A stretch of 64,000 bases of DNA. Source: Fodinibius sp052060035. Lineage in GTDB: Bacteria; Bacteroidota; Rhodothermia; Balneolales; Balneolaceae. The translations under genes and the position numbers were made by a program. The stretch covers positions 47,643-111,642 of the forward strand of contig NZ_JBPOEA010000009.1 in NCBI RefSeq assembly GCF_052060035.1, written 5' to 3'. Numbering within the stretch: position 1 is the stretch's first letter; every line of letters starts with the position of its first letter. Under the pieces are notes generated by a model that had not been told where the DNA came from, did no database searches, and saw only the letters and a list, made by a program, of their open reading frames with translations. Of this stretch, positions 17,607-26,942 are shown piece after piece.

Positions 17607-19346
17607 ATGCCAGAAGTATTTATAGACGGTAAACGTTACGAATATGATGAAGAACAGGACGAGATGTTGCTCCAGTTTATTCTGGATCAAGGTCTTGAAG
17701 TTCCTTTCTTCTGCTACCACCCCTCCATGTCTATCCCAGCCAATTGTCGGCAGTGCATGGTTAAGGTCGGAACACCTGTCAAAGATCGCGAAACAGGTGA
17801 GTTTGAGCTTGATGAAGATGGTGAGCGTAAAATTCGATGGTTTCCCAAACCACAAACTTCCTGTTCTACTCCCCTGCAAGATGGGATGGTAGTTCACACG
17901 CAGGAGACCTCTGAAGAAATTGCGCGCGCGCAGAAGGATAATCTTGAATTCATCCTTATCAATCACCCACTGGATTGCCCTATTTGTGATCAGGCCGGTG
18001 AATGCCCACTACAAATTCAAACATATAAATACGGACCTGAAGGAAGTCGATTTGAAGTTAAAAAGGTTCATAAACCTAAACATGTGGACTTAGGTCCTCG
18101 TGTTACCTTAGATGCTGAGCGCTGCATTAATTGTACGCGTTGTGTACGCTTTACCGAAGAAATTAGCGAAACCCATCAACTTACAATTGTAGATCGTGGG
18201 GATAGCAACTACCCTACTACCGGACCTGGTGAAACATTTGATGACCCATATTCATTAAATACCGTTGATATCTGTCCAGTTGGCGCACTTACCTCTACCG
18301 ATTTTCGATTTAAAGCTCGTGTATGGGAGATGAATCAGACGCCAAGCATCGATATCACCAATGGGAAGGGATGTAATGTTGATCTATGGACTCGTGATAA
18401 CGAGGTGTTGCGAATCACTCCACGACAAAATAAGGAGGTCAATGATTATTGGATGCCTGATGCCGGGCGTGATGCTTACAAGCTTTTCAATGAAAATCGC
18501 GCCGATCGCCCCGCCATCACCCTTGACGGAGATAATCAATCCAATACATCCTGGAATAACGCAATTGAAACGTTTGCTGAAGTATTAGAAGCTAATGATC
18601 CCAGTGATATTACAATTATTGGCAGCCCCCATGCTTCTGTTGAAGAAAATTTTGCCTTCAATAAATTCTTTAACCTATTAGGCGTATCCAATGCCACGTT
18701 TACTCCTCATGTTATCCCGGGGTCAGGTGACGGCTTTTTAATCACAGATGATCAGGCGCCGAACACCAATGGCTGTCGCGTTATTAACCTTGATGAAGGT
18801 GATGACGAAGCCATTAAAAAGACTGTTTCAGGAGCAAAAGTTGTAATTATTTTATCTGATGATTTAATTGGACGTGAAGTCTTATCTTCCTCAGACCTAA
18901 ATAATCCATATACTATTTCATTTGCTACAAACCACACCGACACTACAAAGGCATCCGATCTTGTAATACCCATCACCTGTGTTGCTGAACATGCCGCCAG
19001 CTATGTAAACGTGGATGGACGTATTCAACGTTCTTATCCTGCTAAAGAAACAAAGTATACCAATCGTCGGCTCGATCTTGAAATGTCAGAAGGACGTCTC
19101 GACAAATTTGGAACAAACTTTGACAACTGGGTAAGTGAAGAAAATAAAGTTGACTGTCTGCCGGTTTGGGATTTCTTGAATAAACTTGGCGACCGCTTAG
19201 GACTTGATTTTCAATATAATCACTCTCGTGAAATCTTTGCTGAACTGAGTGATTCCTTGGATATTCTCAAGGATGTATCCTACGAGCGAATGGATGAAGA
19301 ACAAGGCGTTCAGCTTCCGATCAAACAAGAAGAAGTTAAAGCATAA
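17607..19346 (+). CDS. nuoG: NADH-quinone oxidoreductase subunit G (short form)
   Basis: Large iron-sulfur subunit of complex I. The N-terminal ferredoxin domain has cysteines at FFCYHP, ANCRQC and TSCSTP for a [2Fe-2S] cluster; HPLDCPICDQAGEC and the His-Cys block follow for [4Fe-4S] clusters, and CINCTRCVRF gives the next. A molybdopterin-oxidoreductase-like domain without a cofactor site makes up residues ~230-520. At 579 residues it is much shorter than E. coli NuoG (about 900). The C-terminal ~60 residues are acidic and not recognisable. It ends 12 bp before nuoH. Confidence 0.92.
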   Translation: MPEVFIDGKRYEYDEEQDEMLLQFILDQGLEVPFFCYHPSMSIPANCRQCMVKVGTPVKDRETGEFELDEDGERKIRWFPKPQTSCSTPLQDGMVVHTQETSEEIARAQKDNLEFILINHPLDCPICDQAGECPLQIQTYKYGPEGSRFEVKKVHKPKHVDLGPRVTLDAERCINCTRCVRFTEEISETHQLTIVDRGDSNYPTTGPGETFDDPYSLNTVDICPVGALTSTDFRFKARVWEMNQTPSIDITNGKGCNVDLWTRDNEVLRITPRQNKEVNDYWMPDAGRDAYKLFNENRADRPAITLDGDNQSNTSWNNAIETFAEVLEANDPSDITIIGSPHASVEENFAFNKFFNLLGVSNATFTPHVIPGSGDGFLITDDQAPNTNGCRVINLDEGDDEAIKKTVSGAKVVIILSDDLIGREVLSSSDLNNPYTISFATNHTDTTKASDLVIPITCVAEHAASYVNVDGRIQRSYPAKETKYTNRRLDLEMSEGRLDKFGTNFDNWVSEENKVDCLPVWDFLNKLGDRLGLDFQYNHSREIFAELSDSLDILKDVSYERMDEEQGVQLPIKQEEVKA

Positions 19347-19358
19347 TATTTATTTTTA

Positions 19359-20369
19359 ATGGAACCAGTAACCACAACTTCATATATCGTATTAGGTGTT
19401 GCCCTATTTATGCTGCTAAACTCAGCAGCCATTGCTGTTTATGCCGAAAGACGTGTTGCAGCATTCATCCAAAATCGACTGGGGCCTAACCGTGTTGGAC
19501 CATTTGGACTCTTTCAGCCCATTGCTGATGTAGTTAAACTTCTCCTTAAGGAGGATGTAACTCCGGCTCGTGGGTTTAAGACTATCCATGCGATTGCTCC
19601 CATGATTCCCGTTGCAACTGCCCTTATGACGGTTGCGGTAATACCCTTTGGGGATGGACTCTACGCAACTGACATTAATTCCGGAGTGCTCTATATTCTT
19701 GCCGTTAATTCGCTTGCAGTATACGGTGTTACCTTAGGTGGATGGGCTTCAAACAGTAAATATTCGCTTCTCGGGGGTTTGCGAGCAGCAGCACAAATGA
19801 TAAGCTATGAATTGCCCATGGGGTTAGCTGTTGCTTCTTGTATTTTATTTGCAGGATCACTGAGCTTCATTGACGTTGTCAATTCCCAAGAAGTTTGGTG
19901 GAATGTAATACGCAATCCAATTGCGGCTATTATTTTTATCGTTACTGCTTTTGCGGAAGCAAACCGAACGCCTTTTGATTTACCTGAAGCTGAGCATGAA
20001 CTTGTAGGTGGATATCATACTGAATACAGTGGTATGAAATTTGGGATGTTTTTCCTTGCTGAATATATGCACGTTACGATTGCAAGTATGTTAATTACTA
20101 CGTTTTTCTTTGGTGGTTACCACCTCCCTTTTGCAGGACTATGGCTGCCGGAAATGGGTGTAGCTACCAAAGCGATATTAGACGTCTCATCCTTTGTGCT
20201 TAAAACCTCCTTCTTTGTTTTCTTATTTATCTGGGTACGATGGACTATTCCACGATTTAAATACAACCAAGTAATGAAATTAGGCTGGAAGCGTTTATTA
20301 CCTATAAGTATTTTCAACTTTTTGGGCTTAGCTGTAATAATATATTTCTGGCACCATTACATAGCTTAA
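19359..20369 (+). CDS. nuoH: NADH-quinone oxidoreductase subunit H
   Basis: Membrane subunit linking the peripheral arm to the proton-pumping arm and lining the quinone channel. About eight hydrophobic helices; conserved motifs ERRVAAFIQNRLGPNRVGPFG (given here as ERRVAAFIQNR) near residue 30, ADVVKLLLKED, and AEANRTPFDLPEAEHELVGG (in part: NRTPFDLPEAE) near residue 205. 336 residues is normal. It is the last nuo gene; a strong terminator follows and nuoI-N are absent from the window. Confidence 0.95.
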   Translation: MEPVTTTSYIVLGVALFMLLNSAAIAVYAERRVAAFIQNRLGPNRVGPFGLFQPIADVVKLLLKEDVTPARGFKTIHAIAPMIPVATALMTVAVIPFGDGLYATDINSGVLYILAVNSLAVYGVTLGGWASNSKYSLLGGLRAAAQMISYELPMGLAVASCILFAGSLSFIDVVNSQEVWWNVIRNPIAAIIFIVTAFAEANRTPFDLPEAEHELVGGYHTEYSGMKFGMFFLAEYMHVTIASMLITTFFFGGYHLPFAGLWLPEMGVATKAILDVSSFVLKTSFFVFLFIWVRWTIPRFKYNQVMKLGWKRLLPISIFNFLGLAVIIYFWHHYIA

Positions 20370-20396
20370 CGAATACGGCACTATATACTTAAATAG

Positions 20397-20430
20397 AAAA
20401 GGGGAAGAAAAATTAATTTCTTCCCCTTTT
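20397..20430. terminator. Bidirectional intrinsic terminator between nuoH and the epimerase gene
   Basis: A perfect 14-bp stem (AAAAGGGGAAGAAA at 20397-20410, complement at 20417-20430) with an AATTAA loop. It ends in T runs on both strands, so it can stop the nuo operon from the left and the polysaccharide transcript from the right. Confidence 0.93.
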
Positions 20431-20433
20431 ATG

Positions 20434-21543
20434 TTAGCCGTTGGTTAGAGCTGCATTTGCAGCACCTACGGACGCTCTCTCCTTACTTTGTGGGATCAAG
20501 TAATAATCTTTATACCAGTTCACAAACTTTCGAATACCTTTCTTATAGCCCACTTGTGGATGATAGTCTATGTAGTTAAACAGATCATCAACATCAGCCC
20601 ACGTCTTGGGAACATCTCCCGGTTGCATGGGAAGCAATTTCTTCTCCGCTCTAAAGCCGATCTGTTGTTCAATCTCCTCTATAAAATCCATTAATCGAAC
20701 GGGCCGACTATTCCCAATGTTAAACACCCGATATGGTGCAAAACTTGTTGACGGATCCGGATTATCACCGGACCAGCTCTCGTTTGAGGTTGGGGGCTTT
20801 GGGATTAACCGGTAAATACTTTCAACGATATCATCGATATAGGTGAAATCACGCTCCATATTACCAAAATTAAAAACATTTATTGGCTCATCGTTGATAA
20901 TTGCCTCTGTAAATAAAAATAATGCCATATCCGGACGCCCCCATGGCCCGTAAACCGTAAAAAATCGCAAACCTGTAGTTGGAATATTAAAGAGATTAGA
21001 ATAGGTATGAGCCATCAGTTCATTCGCCTTTTTAGTGGCAGCGTACAAACTCATGGGATGGTCAATATTATCTTTGGTTGAAAAAGGCATATGGGTATTT
21101 GCCCCATACACTGAACTGGATGACGCATATATAAGATGACGCAAAGAAGAGTGACGTGCTGCTTCAAGGATATTCAAAAATCCAGTTACATTACTATCAA
21201 TATATTGATGAGGATTTTTAAGGCTATGACGAACACCCGCCTGAGCTGCTAAATTTATAACGACATCAAAACATTCTTCCGCAAATAATTCGTTTATAAG
21301 GGCACTGTTTTCAAGATCCATTTTTATAAAGCGGAAGTTCGCGTTTATTGAACTTTCCACTACTACTTCGTTTTTAATAGACTCCTTTATTAATCCTAAT
21401 TGTTCAAGCCGAGCGAACTTAAGATCTGTAGAGTAATAATCATTGATGTTATCTAACCCAACAACATCGAATCCTTCTTTAATTAATCGCTTTGCCACAT
21501 TAAACCCAATGAACCCCGCTGCACCAGTTACCAATATTTTCAT
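20434..21543 (-). CDS. NAD-dependent epimerase, UDP-glucuronate 4-epimerase family
   Basis: Extended short-chain dehydrogenase of 369 residues. GAAGFIG (7-13) binds NAD; ASSSSVYG and the YAATKKANE motif supply the catalytic Tyr-x3-Lys. The pattern VVGLDNINDYYSTDLKFARL near the N-terminus and PVRLMDFIE near the C-terminus are typical of the CapI/LspL group, which makes UDP-galacturonate from UDP-glucuronate for capsules and LPS. It is a single-gene unit with its own promoter-like element (21593-21607) and upstream palindrome (21702-21716), and it ends 4 bp from the bidirectional terminator. Confidence 0.88.
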   Translation of the reverse strand: MKILVTGAAGFIGFNVAKRLIKEGFDVVGLDNINDYYSTDLKFARLEQLGLIKESIKNEVVVESSINANFRFIKMDLENSALINELFAEECFDVVINLAAQAGVRHSLKNPHQYIDSNVTGFLNILEAARHSSLRHLIYASSSSVYGANTHMPFSTKDNIDHPMSLYAATKKANELMAHTYSNLFNIPTTGLRFFTVYGPWGRPDMALFLFTEAIINDEPINVFNFGNMERDFTYIDDIVESIYRLIPKPPTSNESWSGDNPDPSTSFAPYRVFNIGNSRPVRLMDFIEEIEQQIGFRAEKKLLPMQPGDVPKTWADVDDLFNYIDYHPQVGYKKGIRKFVNWYKDYYLIPQSKERASVGAANAALTNG

Positions 21544-21592
21544 AATGCTGTTCTCTCTAACTAAAGTTAATTATTACGACATAGGGGATAGT

Positions 21593-21607
21593 TCAAAAAA
21601 CGTGCCA
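21593..21607 (-). promoter_or_regulatory. Sigma-54-like promoter of the epimerase gene
   Basis: On the minus strand the sequence reads TGGCACGTTTTTTGA. The -24 half (TGGCACG) matches the sigma-54 consensus perfectly, with GG-N10-GA spacing; the -12 half is TTGA instead of TTGC. Start of transcription would be about 40 bp before the ATG at 21543. Confidence 0.5.
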
Positions 21608-21701
21608 CTGCAATTTTTAAATGCTCTACCCTTTTTATTCTCTCTTTAGAGCAAAAAAAAACCGGTTATACCAAAATTAGAGCTATACCAGAATCTGATC
21701 T

Positions 21702-21716
21702 GAGTAAATATTACTC
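21702..21716. promoter_or_regulatory. Palindromic upstream element (exact copy)
   Basis: GAGTAAATATTACTC, a perfect palindrome of the GAGTAA-N3-TTACTC family seen upstream of eight transcription units. Its centre is 103 bp upstream of the GG of the -24 element of the epimerase promoter, a position expected for an enhancer-binding-protein site. Confidence 0.65.
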
Positions 21717-21741
21717 CAGCTTATTTTTATCTTACACACTT

Positions 21742-22935
21742 TTAAGAATTAGGCTCAACAGCCATTTGTTGATATCTATCCTGAATAGTATGCGAACTTG
21801 ATGATTCAATATTTGCTTGTGTAAGACCATCAACCACACGTTTCTGTTCTTTCTTTGTGAGCTCATAAAAAAACGGTAGTCGTAAAAGACAATCCGTATA
21901 GTAATCGCTCATTGGAAACATCCGATCACTTTCATAATATTCGTTCCTACAATATCTACTGTTATGAAGGCTTAGGTAATGAGATACAGAGTGGATTCCC
22001 TGTACTTTTAACTGTTCAATAACACTCTCACGCTGGGATACATTTTCAAAACCCAAATAATACATATGTGCATTATTGATAGCATAGGATGGTATCTGTG
22101 GCTGTCGGATATTATTCCGATGAGCCCATAGCTGCAGCTTTCTGTGATAGGTATTCCATATTGCTTTCCTTTTAGCTTGGATATCTTCTATATTTTCCAA
22201 TTGAGCCCATAAAAAAGCAGCCGTCATCTCGGAGGGCAAAAATGAGGAACCTATATCAATCCATTCATATTTGTTTACTTCTCCCCTGAAAAACTCAGCT
22301 CTGTTCGTACCTTTTTCCCAAATTATTTCTGATCGTTCAATAAATCGCTCGTCATTAATTGCGAGCAATCCACCCTCTCCTGCTATAATATTTTTAGTCT
22401 CGTGAAATGAAAATGCTGCCAAGTGTCCAATACTACCTAAAGGGCGACCCTTATAGGTTGACTCAATAGCTTGGGCTGCATCTTCAATTACAACAAGATT
22501 GTAATACTCCGCCAATGCCATAATCTTATCCATATCACAGGCAACACCGGCATAGTGTACAGGTACTATCGCCTTTGTACGGGGCGTAATCAGTTCCTCA
22601 AGGGAATCTTCCGCTATTCCGGGATGATCGTCCCTGCTATCTGCAAAAACGATTTTTGCTCCCTGTCGGGCAAATGCTAATGCTGTTGAAACAAAGGTAT
22701 AGGAAGGTACGATTACCTCATCACCCGGCTTAATATTAATAAGCAAGGCACACATTTCTAATGCATCTGTACAAGAGGTAGTTAACAGTGCTTTATGTAT
22801 TCCATAGCGGTCTTCAAAAAACTTCTGGCATTTTTGAGTATATATTCCATTTCCTGAAATTTTTCCCGAATATACGGCCTGATACATGTAATGCATCTCT
22901 TTACCGGTCAAATATGGTTTATTAAATGGAATCAT
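21742..22935 (-). CDS. dTDP-4-amino-4,6-dideoxygalactose transaminase (WecE/RffA-like)
   Basis: PLP-dependent aminotransferase of the DegT/DnrJ/EryC1/StrS family that converts dTDP-4-keto-6-deoxyglucose to dTDP-Fuc4N. The N-terminus IPFNKPYLTGKE and the segment GDEVIVPSYTFVSTALAF are characteristic of WecE. VIEDAAQAIESTYKGRPLG holds the PLP-contacting Asp, and the Lys of SFHETKNIIAGEGG is the Schiff-base residue. 397 residues, about 20 more than E. coli WecE owing to a C-terminal polar tail. It follows rfbA by 39 bp and ends the five-gene unit beginning at 26559. Confidence 0.9.
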   Translation of the reverse strand: MIPFNKPYLTGKEMHYMYQAVYSGKISGNGIYTQKCQKFFEDRYGIHKALLTTSCTDALEMCALLINIKPGDEVIVPSYTFVSTALAFARQGAKIVFADSRDDHPGIAEDSLEELITPRTKAIVPVHYAGVACDMDKIMALAEYYNLVVIEDAAQAIESTYKGRPLGSIGHLAAFSFHETKNIIAGEGGLLAINDERFIERSEIIWEKGTNRAEFFRGEVNKYEWIDIGSSFLPSEMTAAFLWAQLENIEDIQAKRKAIWNTYHRKLQLWAHRNNIRQPQIPSYAINNAHMYYLGFENVSQRESVIEQLKVQGIHSVSHYLSLHNSRYCRNEYYESDRMFPMSDYYTDCLLRLPFFYELTKKEQKRVVDGLTQANIESSSSHTIQDRYQQMAVEPNS

Positions 22936-22974
22936 GGGTTCTCTCGTATTTTTTTAATTTCCCGGAAATTCCAG

Positions 22975-23949
22975 CTATCCCCAAGCTGGTACAACCTCTA
23001 AGGAACGATCTTCAGTATTCTCTTCACGCTGTTCCCATTTCATTTTATCATCATTAATGAGCAGTGATTTCAGATATTCCCCATAGCCATTTTTGCTTAA
23101 ATCACTGGCCAACCCTAACAGGTGCGTGTCATCAATCCATTTTCTTCGCCAAGCAATCTCTTCGGGACATGATATTTTTAACCCTTGTCGTTTTTCGATA
23201 ATCTGTACAAACTGCGAGGCTTCCTGCATAGCAGTATGGGTCCCGGTATCCAACCAGGCAAATCCTCTCCCTAATATTTCTGCCTTTAATTGTCCTCGCT
23301 CCAAATACATTTGATTAATTGAAGTAATTTCAAGCTCCCCGCGTGATGAAGGTTTTACTTGTTTAGCAAAATCCACCACCCGGTTGTCGTAAAAATAAAG
23401 ACCGGTTACAGCAATATTACTTTGAGGATAATCAGGCTTTTCCTCAATACTTAAAACCCGATCACAATTATCCACTTCCACAACTCCAAACCGATGAGGA
23501 TCGCTAACGCGATAGCCGAAAATACAAGCCCCTTTAAAATTTGCGACTACATTTTCCAAGAGTGGACGAAAGCCGTGGCCATAAAAAATATTGTCGCCTA
23601 ATATTAAACATACATTATCGTCACCGATAAAATCTTCACCAATAATAAAGGCTTGGGCTAAGCCTTCAGGTCGCGGCTGTACCTCATAGCTGATATTAAT
23701 TCCCCAATCATAGCCATCCCCCAATAAACGTTCAAAGCCTGCTTTATCTTCTGGTGTAGTAATTATCAGAATATCCTTGATCCCTGCCAGCATTAACACT
23801 GACAACGGGTAATAAATCATCGGCTTGTCATAAATGGGCATAAGTTGTTTTGACACCCCCTTTGTAACGGGATACAATCGTGTTCCCGATCCACCCGCTA
23901 AAATAATTCCCTTTGTTAAGCTCTTCTTTACTATAGATTTGGGCTTCAT
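22975..23949 (-). CDS. rfbA: Glucose-1-phosphate thymidylyltransferase
   Basis: Makes dTDP-glucose from dTTP and glucose 1-phosphate. GGSGTRLYPVTKGVSKQ near residue 20 is the nucleotide-binding loop; PIYDKPMIYYPLS, GDNIFYGHG, and FAWLDTGTHTAM are the conserved RmlA blocks. 324 residues is about 30 longer than usual; the excess is a polar N-terminus of about 12 residues and a C-terminal extension after GYGEYLKSLL. rmlB, the next step, is not in the window. Its start overlaps the previous gene's stop (ATGA-type, 4 bp). Confidence 0.94.
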   Translation of the reverse strand: MKPKSIVKKSLTKGIILAGGSGTRLYPVTKGVSKQLMPIYDKPMIYYPLSVLMLAGIKDILIITTPEDKAGFERLLGDGYDWGINISYEVQPRPEGLAQAFIIGEDFIGDDNVCLILGDNIFYGHGFRPLLENVVANFKGACIFGYRVSDPHRFGVVEVDNCDRVLSIEEKPDYPQSNIAVTGLYFYDNRVVDFAKQVKPSSRGELEITSINQMYLERGQLKAEILGRGFAWLDTGTHTAMQEASQFVQIIEKRQGLKISCPEEIAWRRKWIDDTHLLGLASDLSKNGYGEYLKSLLINDDKMKWEQREENTEDRSLEVVPAWG

Positions 23950-25145
23950 AACATGGCCTCCCTTTTTCTATTTTTGACTTTGTAGTCAAATATGTCTTTA
24001 AAAGCCAAATGTATCTCATCCACTAAAGCAGCTGTTCCCAGACTACTGCTCAATATCGATCTGTTATGGTTCACTTCGGCATCACTAAGTAGCTGAAAAG
24101 TATCTGAAGTATCTGTCAAATCTTTTTCAATTAAGTAGATATGGCATCCCAGATCATCAAAATATCTGTAAATATCCGTGTCGTTCAGAAATACTTTAGC
24201 GCCCATATACAGGGCTGCAATAATATTACCGACGGCCTGTGGCCTGTAATGATTCATTATCACAATCCCACAATTGCTTATCAGTTGGTTATACTCTTCA
24301 AGTGGCAAAAAGGAAGTTAATGGCGTAAACTGATCTCCAAATTGCTTTTTTCCTTCTTCAATGATTGCCTCAGCATATCTCGGATATCCGTAACTTAGTG
24401 GAGCTACAATTTTTCTATCTGCTATATTAACTTCCCTAAGTAGATCAAAAGCCTCAAGATGATTATTGGTAGCCGAAGCTGAGTTACCCAACAAGATATT
24501 GGGACCAGAAACTCTTAGGGATTCGTGTTTTATGATATGCTCAATTGGGTAGTAACTAAAGGGCACGGTTTTAACAAAGGGATTATAAAGCTTTTGCTCG
24601 ATGTGTTTTTCATAATTCATTCCGGGCAGTGATCCAAATACCTTCATTTGATAAAGAATTTTGGCCAGATCTACCTCATGCAAAGACTCATGATTTCTAT
24701 ACTTAAAGCTTCTTAAAACATCTTTTATGTAATCAAATATCGTATATCGCTGTATAGTTGTCTGATATAGTTCATTCGTTTTCTCCCCCATCAGCTCGTT
24801 GTCTAACAAACCGCTATTATATATTTCAGCTCCATGAACAATTCCCATAAAACGATCTTTGCAAGATGAGCCGGAAAAAACCAAGCAATTAAACTTATTC
24901 ATCCCATGTAAAACAATAACTGCATAATGATTACTCATTTTTGCTAATTCTTGTACTAAACTCTGGGACCTAATTCCAAAACGAGCATTTGCAACAAGCT
25001 GATTACTTAAATATCGTATTGGGGGATCAGCCGGTGGCTTAATAACCATGTATATATTTTTCCCGGGAAACGCCTGTTCAAACAAATAATATGCTCCATT
25101 AATGAATTTTTCGTCATGAGTGATATGTAGGATTTTATCGTTCAT
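23946..25145 (-). CDS. TDP-N-acetylfucosamine:lipid N-acetylfucosaminyltransferase (WecF-like, GT56)
   Basis: A 399-residue cytoplasmic glycosyltransferase resembling WecF/RffT and its Bacteroidota relatives. The N-terminus KILHITHDEKFINGA and the block ILLGNSASATNNHLEAFDLL (mid-protein) are the clearest family features; NHYRPQAVGNI near residue 320 is conserved as well. It would transfer Fuc4NAc from dTDP-Fuc4NAc onto a polyprenyl-diphosphate-linked sugar. The adjacent rfbA and wecE-like genes make the donor, which strongly supports the call. It overlaps WbqC by one codon-edge base (TAATG). Confidence 0.85.
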   Translation of the reverse strand: MNDKILHITHDEKFINGAYYLFEQAFPGKNIYMVIKPPADPPIRYLSNQLVANARFGIRSQSLVQELAKMSNHYAVIVLHGMNKFNCLVFSGSSCKDRFMGIVHGAEIYNSGLLDNELMGEKTNELYQTTIQRYTIFDYIKDVLRSFKYRNHESLHEVDLAKILYQMKVFGSLPGMNYEKHIEQKLYNPFVKTVPFSYYPIEHIIKHESLRVSGPNILLGNSASATNNHLEAFDLLREVNIADRKIVAPLSYGYPRYAEAIIEEGKKQFGDQFTPLTSFLPLEEYNQLISNCGIVIMNHYRPQAVGNIIAALYMGAKVFLNDTDIYRYFDDLGCHIYLIEKDLTDTSDTFQLLSDAEVNHNRSILSSSLGTAALVDEIHLAFKDIFDYKVKNRKREAML

Positions 25146-25846
25146 TATACCTCAACACCTATTGTTGATTTAAGATAGGCTCTTGCATTAATCCCGGTAT
25201 TGAATAATAAATCTAAAATAGTCACAGCGTGGTCAAAATCACCGCAAAGTTGAGGATACTCTTTGTATCCGCTGTAATCCATCCACTGAATCGCGATGCC
25301 CTCATCCTTAAAAAGATGAACGTCTAAATAATCCTTGGCTGTAGGACCTGAAACATACACATCAGCGTTAGCCTGTTTGCATATTGAAATTAACCGTTCA
25401 GATTTATTGCCTTCAGGATCATAATCAGTACTCCAACTAAGAGGAGTTGTAATACCCAATATTTGATTTATGCCTGTCAAAAAATGATGATTGATAGCAC
25501 TTAACATTCGATAATTTGCCTGCATATAAAGTTCTTCAATGGTATCAGCAAATACCTCAAAATGAGGGGCTTTGCCATAGATGTGACGAATTGTTCGCCA
25601 ATGTATTTGATTCCAATCAGGATCTGCAATCTCAACTTCATTAACAAGGTAGGAATGACTGCCCGACACAGGAATGGTAAGCCATTTGAGTCCTTGCGGC
25701 GTTTTAATGCGATTTCTATTACGCCAATCCCTTTTGGTATACTGTACCTCATCATAAATGACAAACTCGTCTACTCCGGCTATGATATCAAAATATCCCT
25801 TCCATGGAATATAATTTGATTGCAATATGGCTATTCTTTTAGGCAT
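25145..25846 (-). CDS. WbqC-family protein
   Basis: A 233-residue protein of the WbqC family: IAILQSNYIPWKGYFDII at the N-terminus, DEVQYTKRDWRNRNRIK, and a conserved SGPTAKDYLD and QWMDYSGYKEYPQ toward the C-terminus. Members are common in O-antigen and capsule loci, mostly beside aminosugar genes; the biochemical role is not established, though aminosugar acyl- or aminotransfer has been proposed. It overlaps the acyltransferase gene by 16 bp and the GT56 gene by one base, so it belongs to the Fuc4NAc module. Confidence 0.85.
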   Translation of the reverse strand: MPKRIAILQSNYIPWKGYFDIIAGVDEFVIYDEVQYTKRDWRNRNRIKTPQGLKWLTIPVSGSHSYLVNEVEIADPDWNQIHWRTIRHIYGKAPHFEVFADTIEELYMQANYRMLSAINHHFLTGINQILGITTPLSWSTDYDPEGNKSERLISICKQANADVYVSGPTAKDYLDVHLFKDEGIAIQWMDYSGYKEYPQLCGDFDHAVTILDLLFNTGINARAYLKSTIGVEV

Positions 25847-26559
25847 CCTTTCCTATTGTTGGTTAGAGATAATTCTTTAGACGAATTCTTTAGAGTTATA
25901 TTATCCTCTCTATTAGTACGAATAGGTTTAGCAGGAATACCTACTACCGTAGTGTTATCAGGCACATCTTTAGTCACCACCGCTCCCATCCCTATGACAC
26001 AGTTACTTCCAATTGAAATACCATTTCGTATCAATGCCTTAGCTCCAATAAAAGTATTATTTCCTACCTTGACATTACCCATAATCCCCACTCCTGGGCC
26101 GATAAAACATAAATCTCCTATTTTAGTATCATGACTGATATTAGACTGTTGCCTTATGATCACATTCTTGCCAATATGTACATCCGTACCCACAAATACT
26201 CCCGGAAATACACAAGATCCTTCTCCCACAAAAACCATTTCATAATCAATATTCGGGGGTTCAGTAAATACAAGCGTACAAATTTTTGCTTTGTACTTTA
26301 ATAGTTTTTGAGATACGACTTCCATATTGTCTGTCGAAGATGCTACATTATTAAAAAAATAATATCCTTCTTTAACGAATTTTGGTATCGATTGCTCATT
26401 ACCTACTACGGGATAGCCAAAAAAATCATCAACTTTTTCAAATTTTATATCATCGATATACCCAGCTACATCCCACTGCTGATCCTTTATAGAATTCCAA
26501 TATTTTATCAAACTTGGCATGGAGGGATACCCACATCCATAAATCAGTAATTTTTTCAT
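25831..26559 (-). CDS. NeuD/PglD-like sugar O/N-acyltransferase
   Basis: A 242-residue protein with an N-terminal PglD-type sugar-binding domain (KLLIYGCGYPSMPSLIKYW, then AGYIDD near residue 36) and a left-handed beta-helix of hexapeptide repeats (about residues 110-210, ending VVTKDVPDNTTVVGIPAKPIR). Enzymes of this kind acetylate 4-amino sugars or sialic acids. In its context it may acetylate dTDP-Fuc4N (the WecD step), since no WecD-like GNAT is present, or serve the PglE-like aminotransferase product. It is first in its unit, with an unusually long leader of about 180 bp from the promoter-like element at 26751. Confidence 0.85.
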   Translation of the reverse strand: MKKLLIYGCGYPSMPSLIKYWNSIKDQQWDVAGYIDDIKFEKVDDFFGYPVVGNEQSIPKFVKEGYYFFNNVASSTDNMEVVSQKLLKYKAKICTLVFTEPPNIDYEMVFVGEGSCVFPGVFVGTDVHIGKNVIIRQQSNISHDTKIGDLCFIGPGVGIMGNVKVGNNTFIGAKALIRNGISIGSNCVIGMGAVVTKDVPDNTTVVGIPAKPIRTNREDNITLKNSSKELSLTNNRKGCLKE

Positions 26560-26750
26560 GGCGACACTCTTTATATTTTTTTAAAAAGCCACTGTTCTAT
26601 TTAGCTAAGCAAATACTAACTTTTATATATATAAATCAGATTTTAGCCTACCTTTTTCCAACTCCTTGAACTTTTCATCACTGATAAAGCAGGGGTGGTA
26701 ATCATCCCAAACCGATATTCATATAAGTAACATACTACCACTGTTACATA

Positions 26751-26768
26751 TACAATAGTTGTGCCAAC
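26751..26768 (-). promoter_or_regulatory. Sigma-54-like promoter of the Fuc4NAc module
   Basis: Minus strand GTTGGCACAACTATTGTA: near-consensus -24 half TTGGCAC, GG-N10-GT spacing, and TTGTA at -12. It is almost identical to the elements at 41061, 42567 and 53129. It lies about 190 bp before the ATG at 26559. Confidence 0.62.
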
Positions 26769-26927
26769 CCTATTGCTGCAGTAAAATCTTGGAAAGATTC
26801 AAAATGAAAAACAGAGATTCGAGGAGCCAAACAGGGATTTGCGAAAATTATCACTCAACCCAGGAATTCCAATCATCTAATGGGAAAATAGATATGAGAA
26901 ATACTGTTAATATTTTCTGTGCCTTAC

Positions 26928-26942
26928 GAGTAATAATTACCC
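26928..26942. promoter_or_regulatory. Palindromic upstream element (1 mismatch)
   Basis: GAGTAATAATTACCC, one mismatch from GAGTAA-N3-TTACTC. Centre 170 bp upstream of the -24 GG at 26764-26765. Confidence 0.55.
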
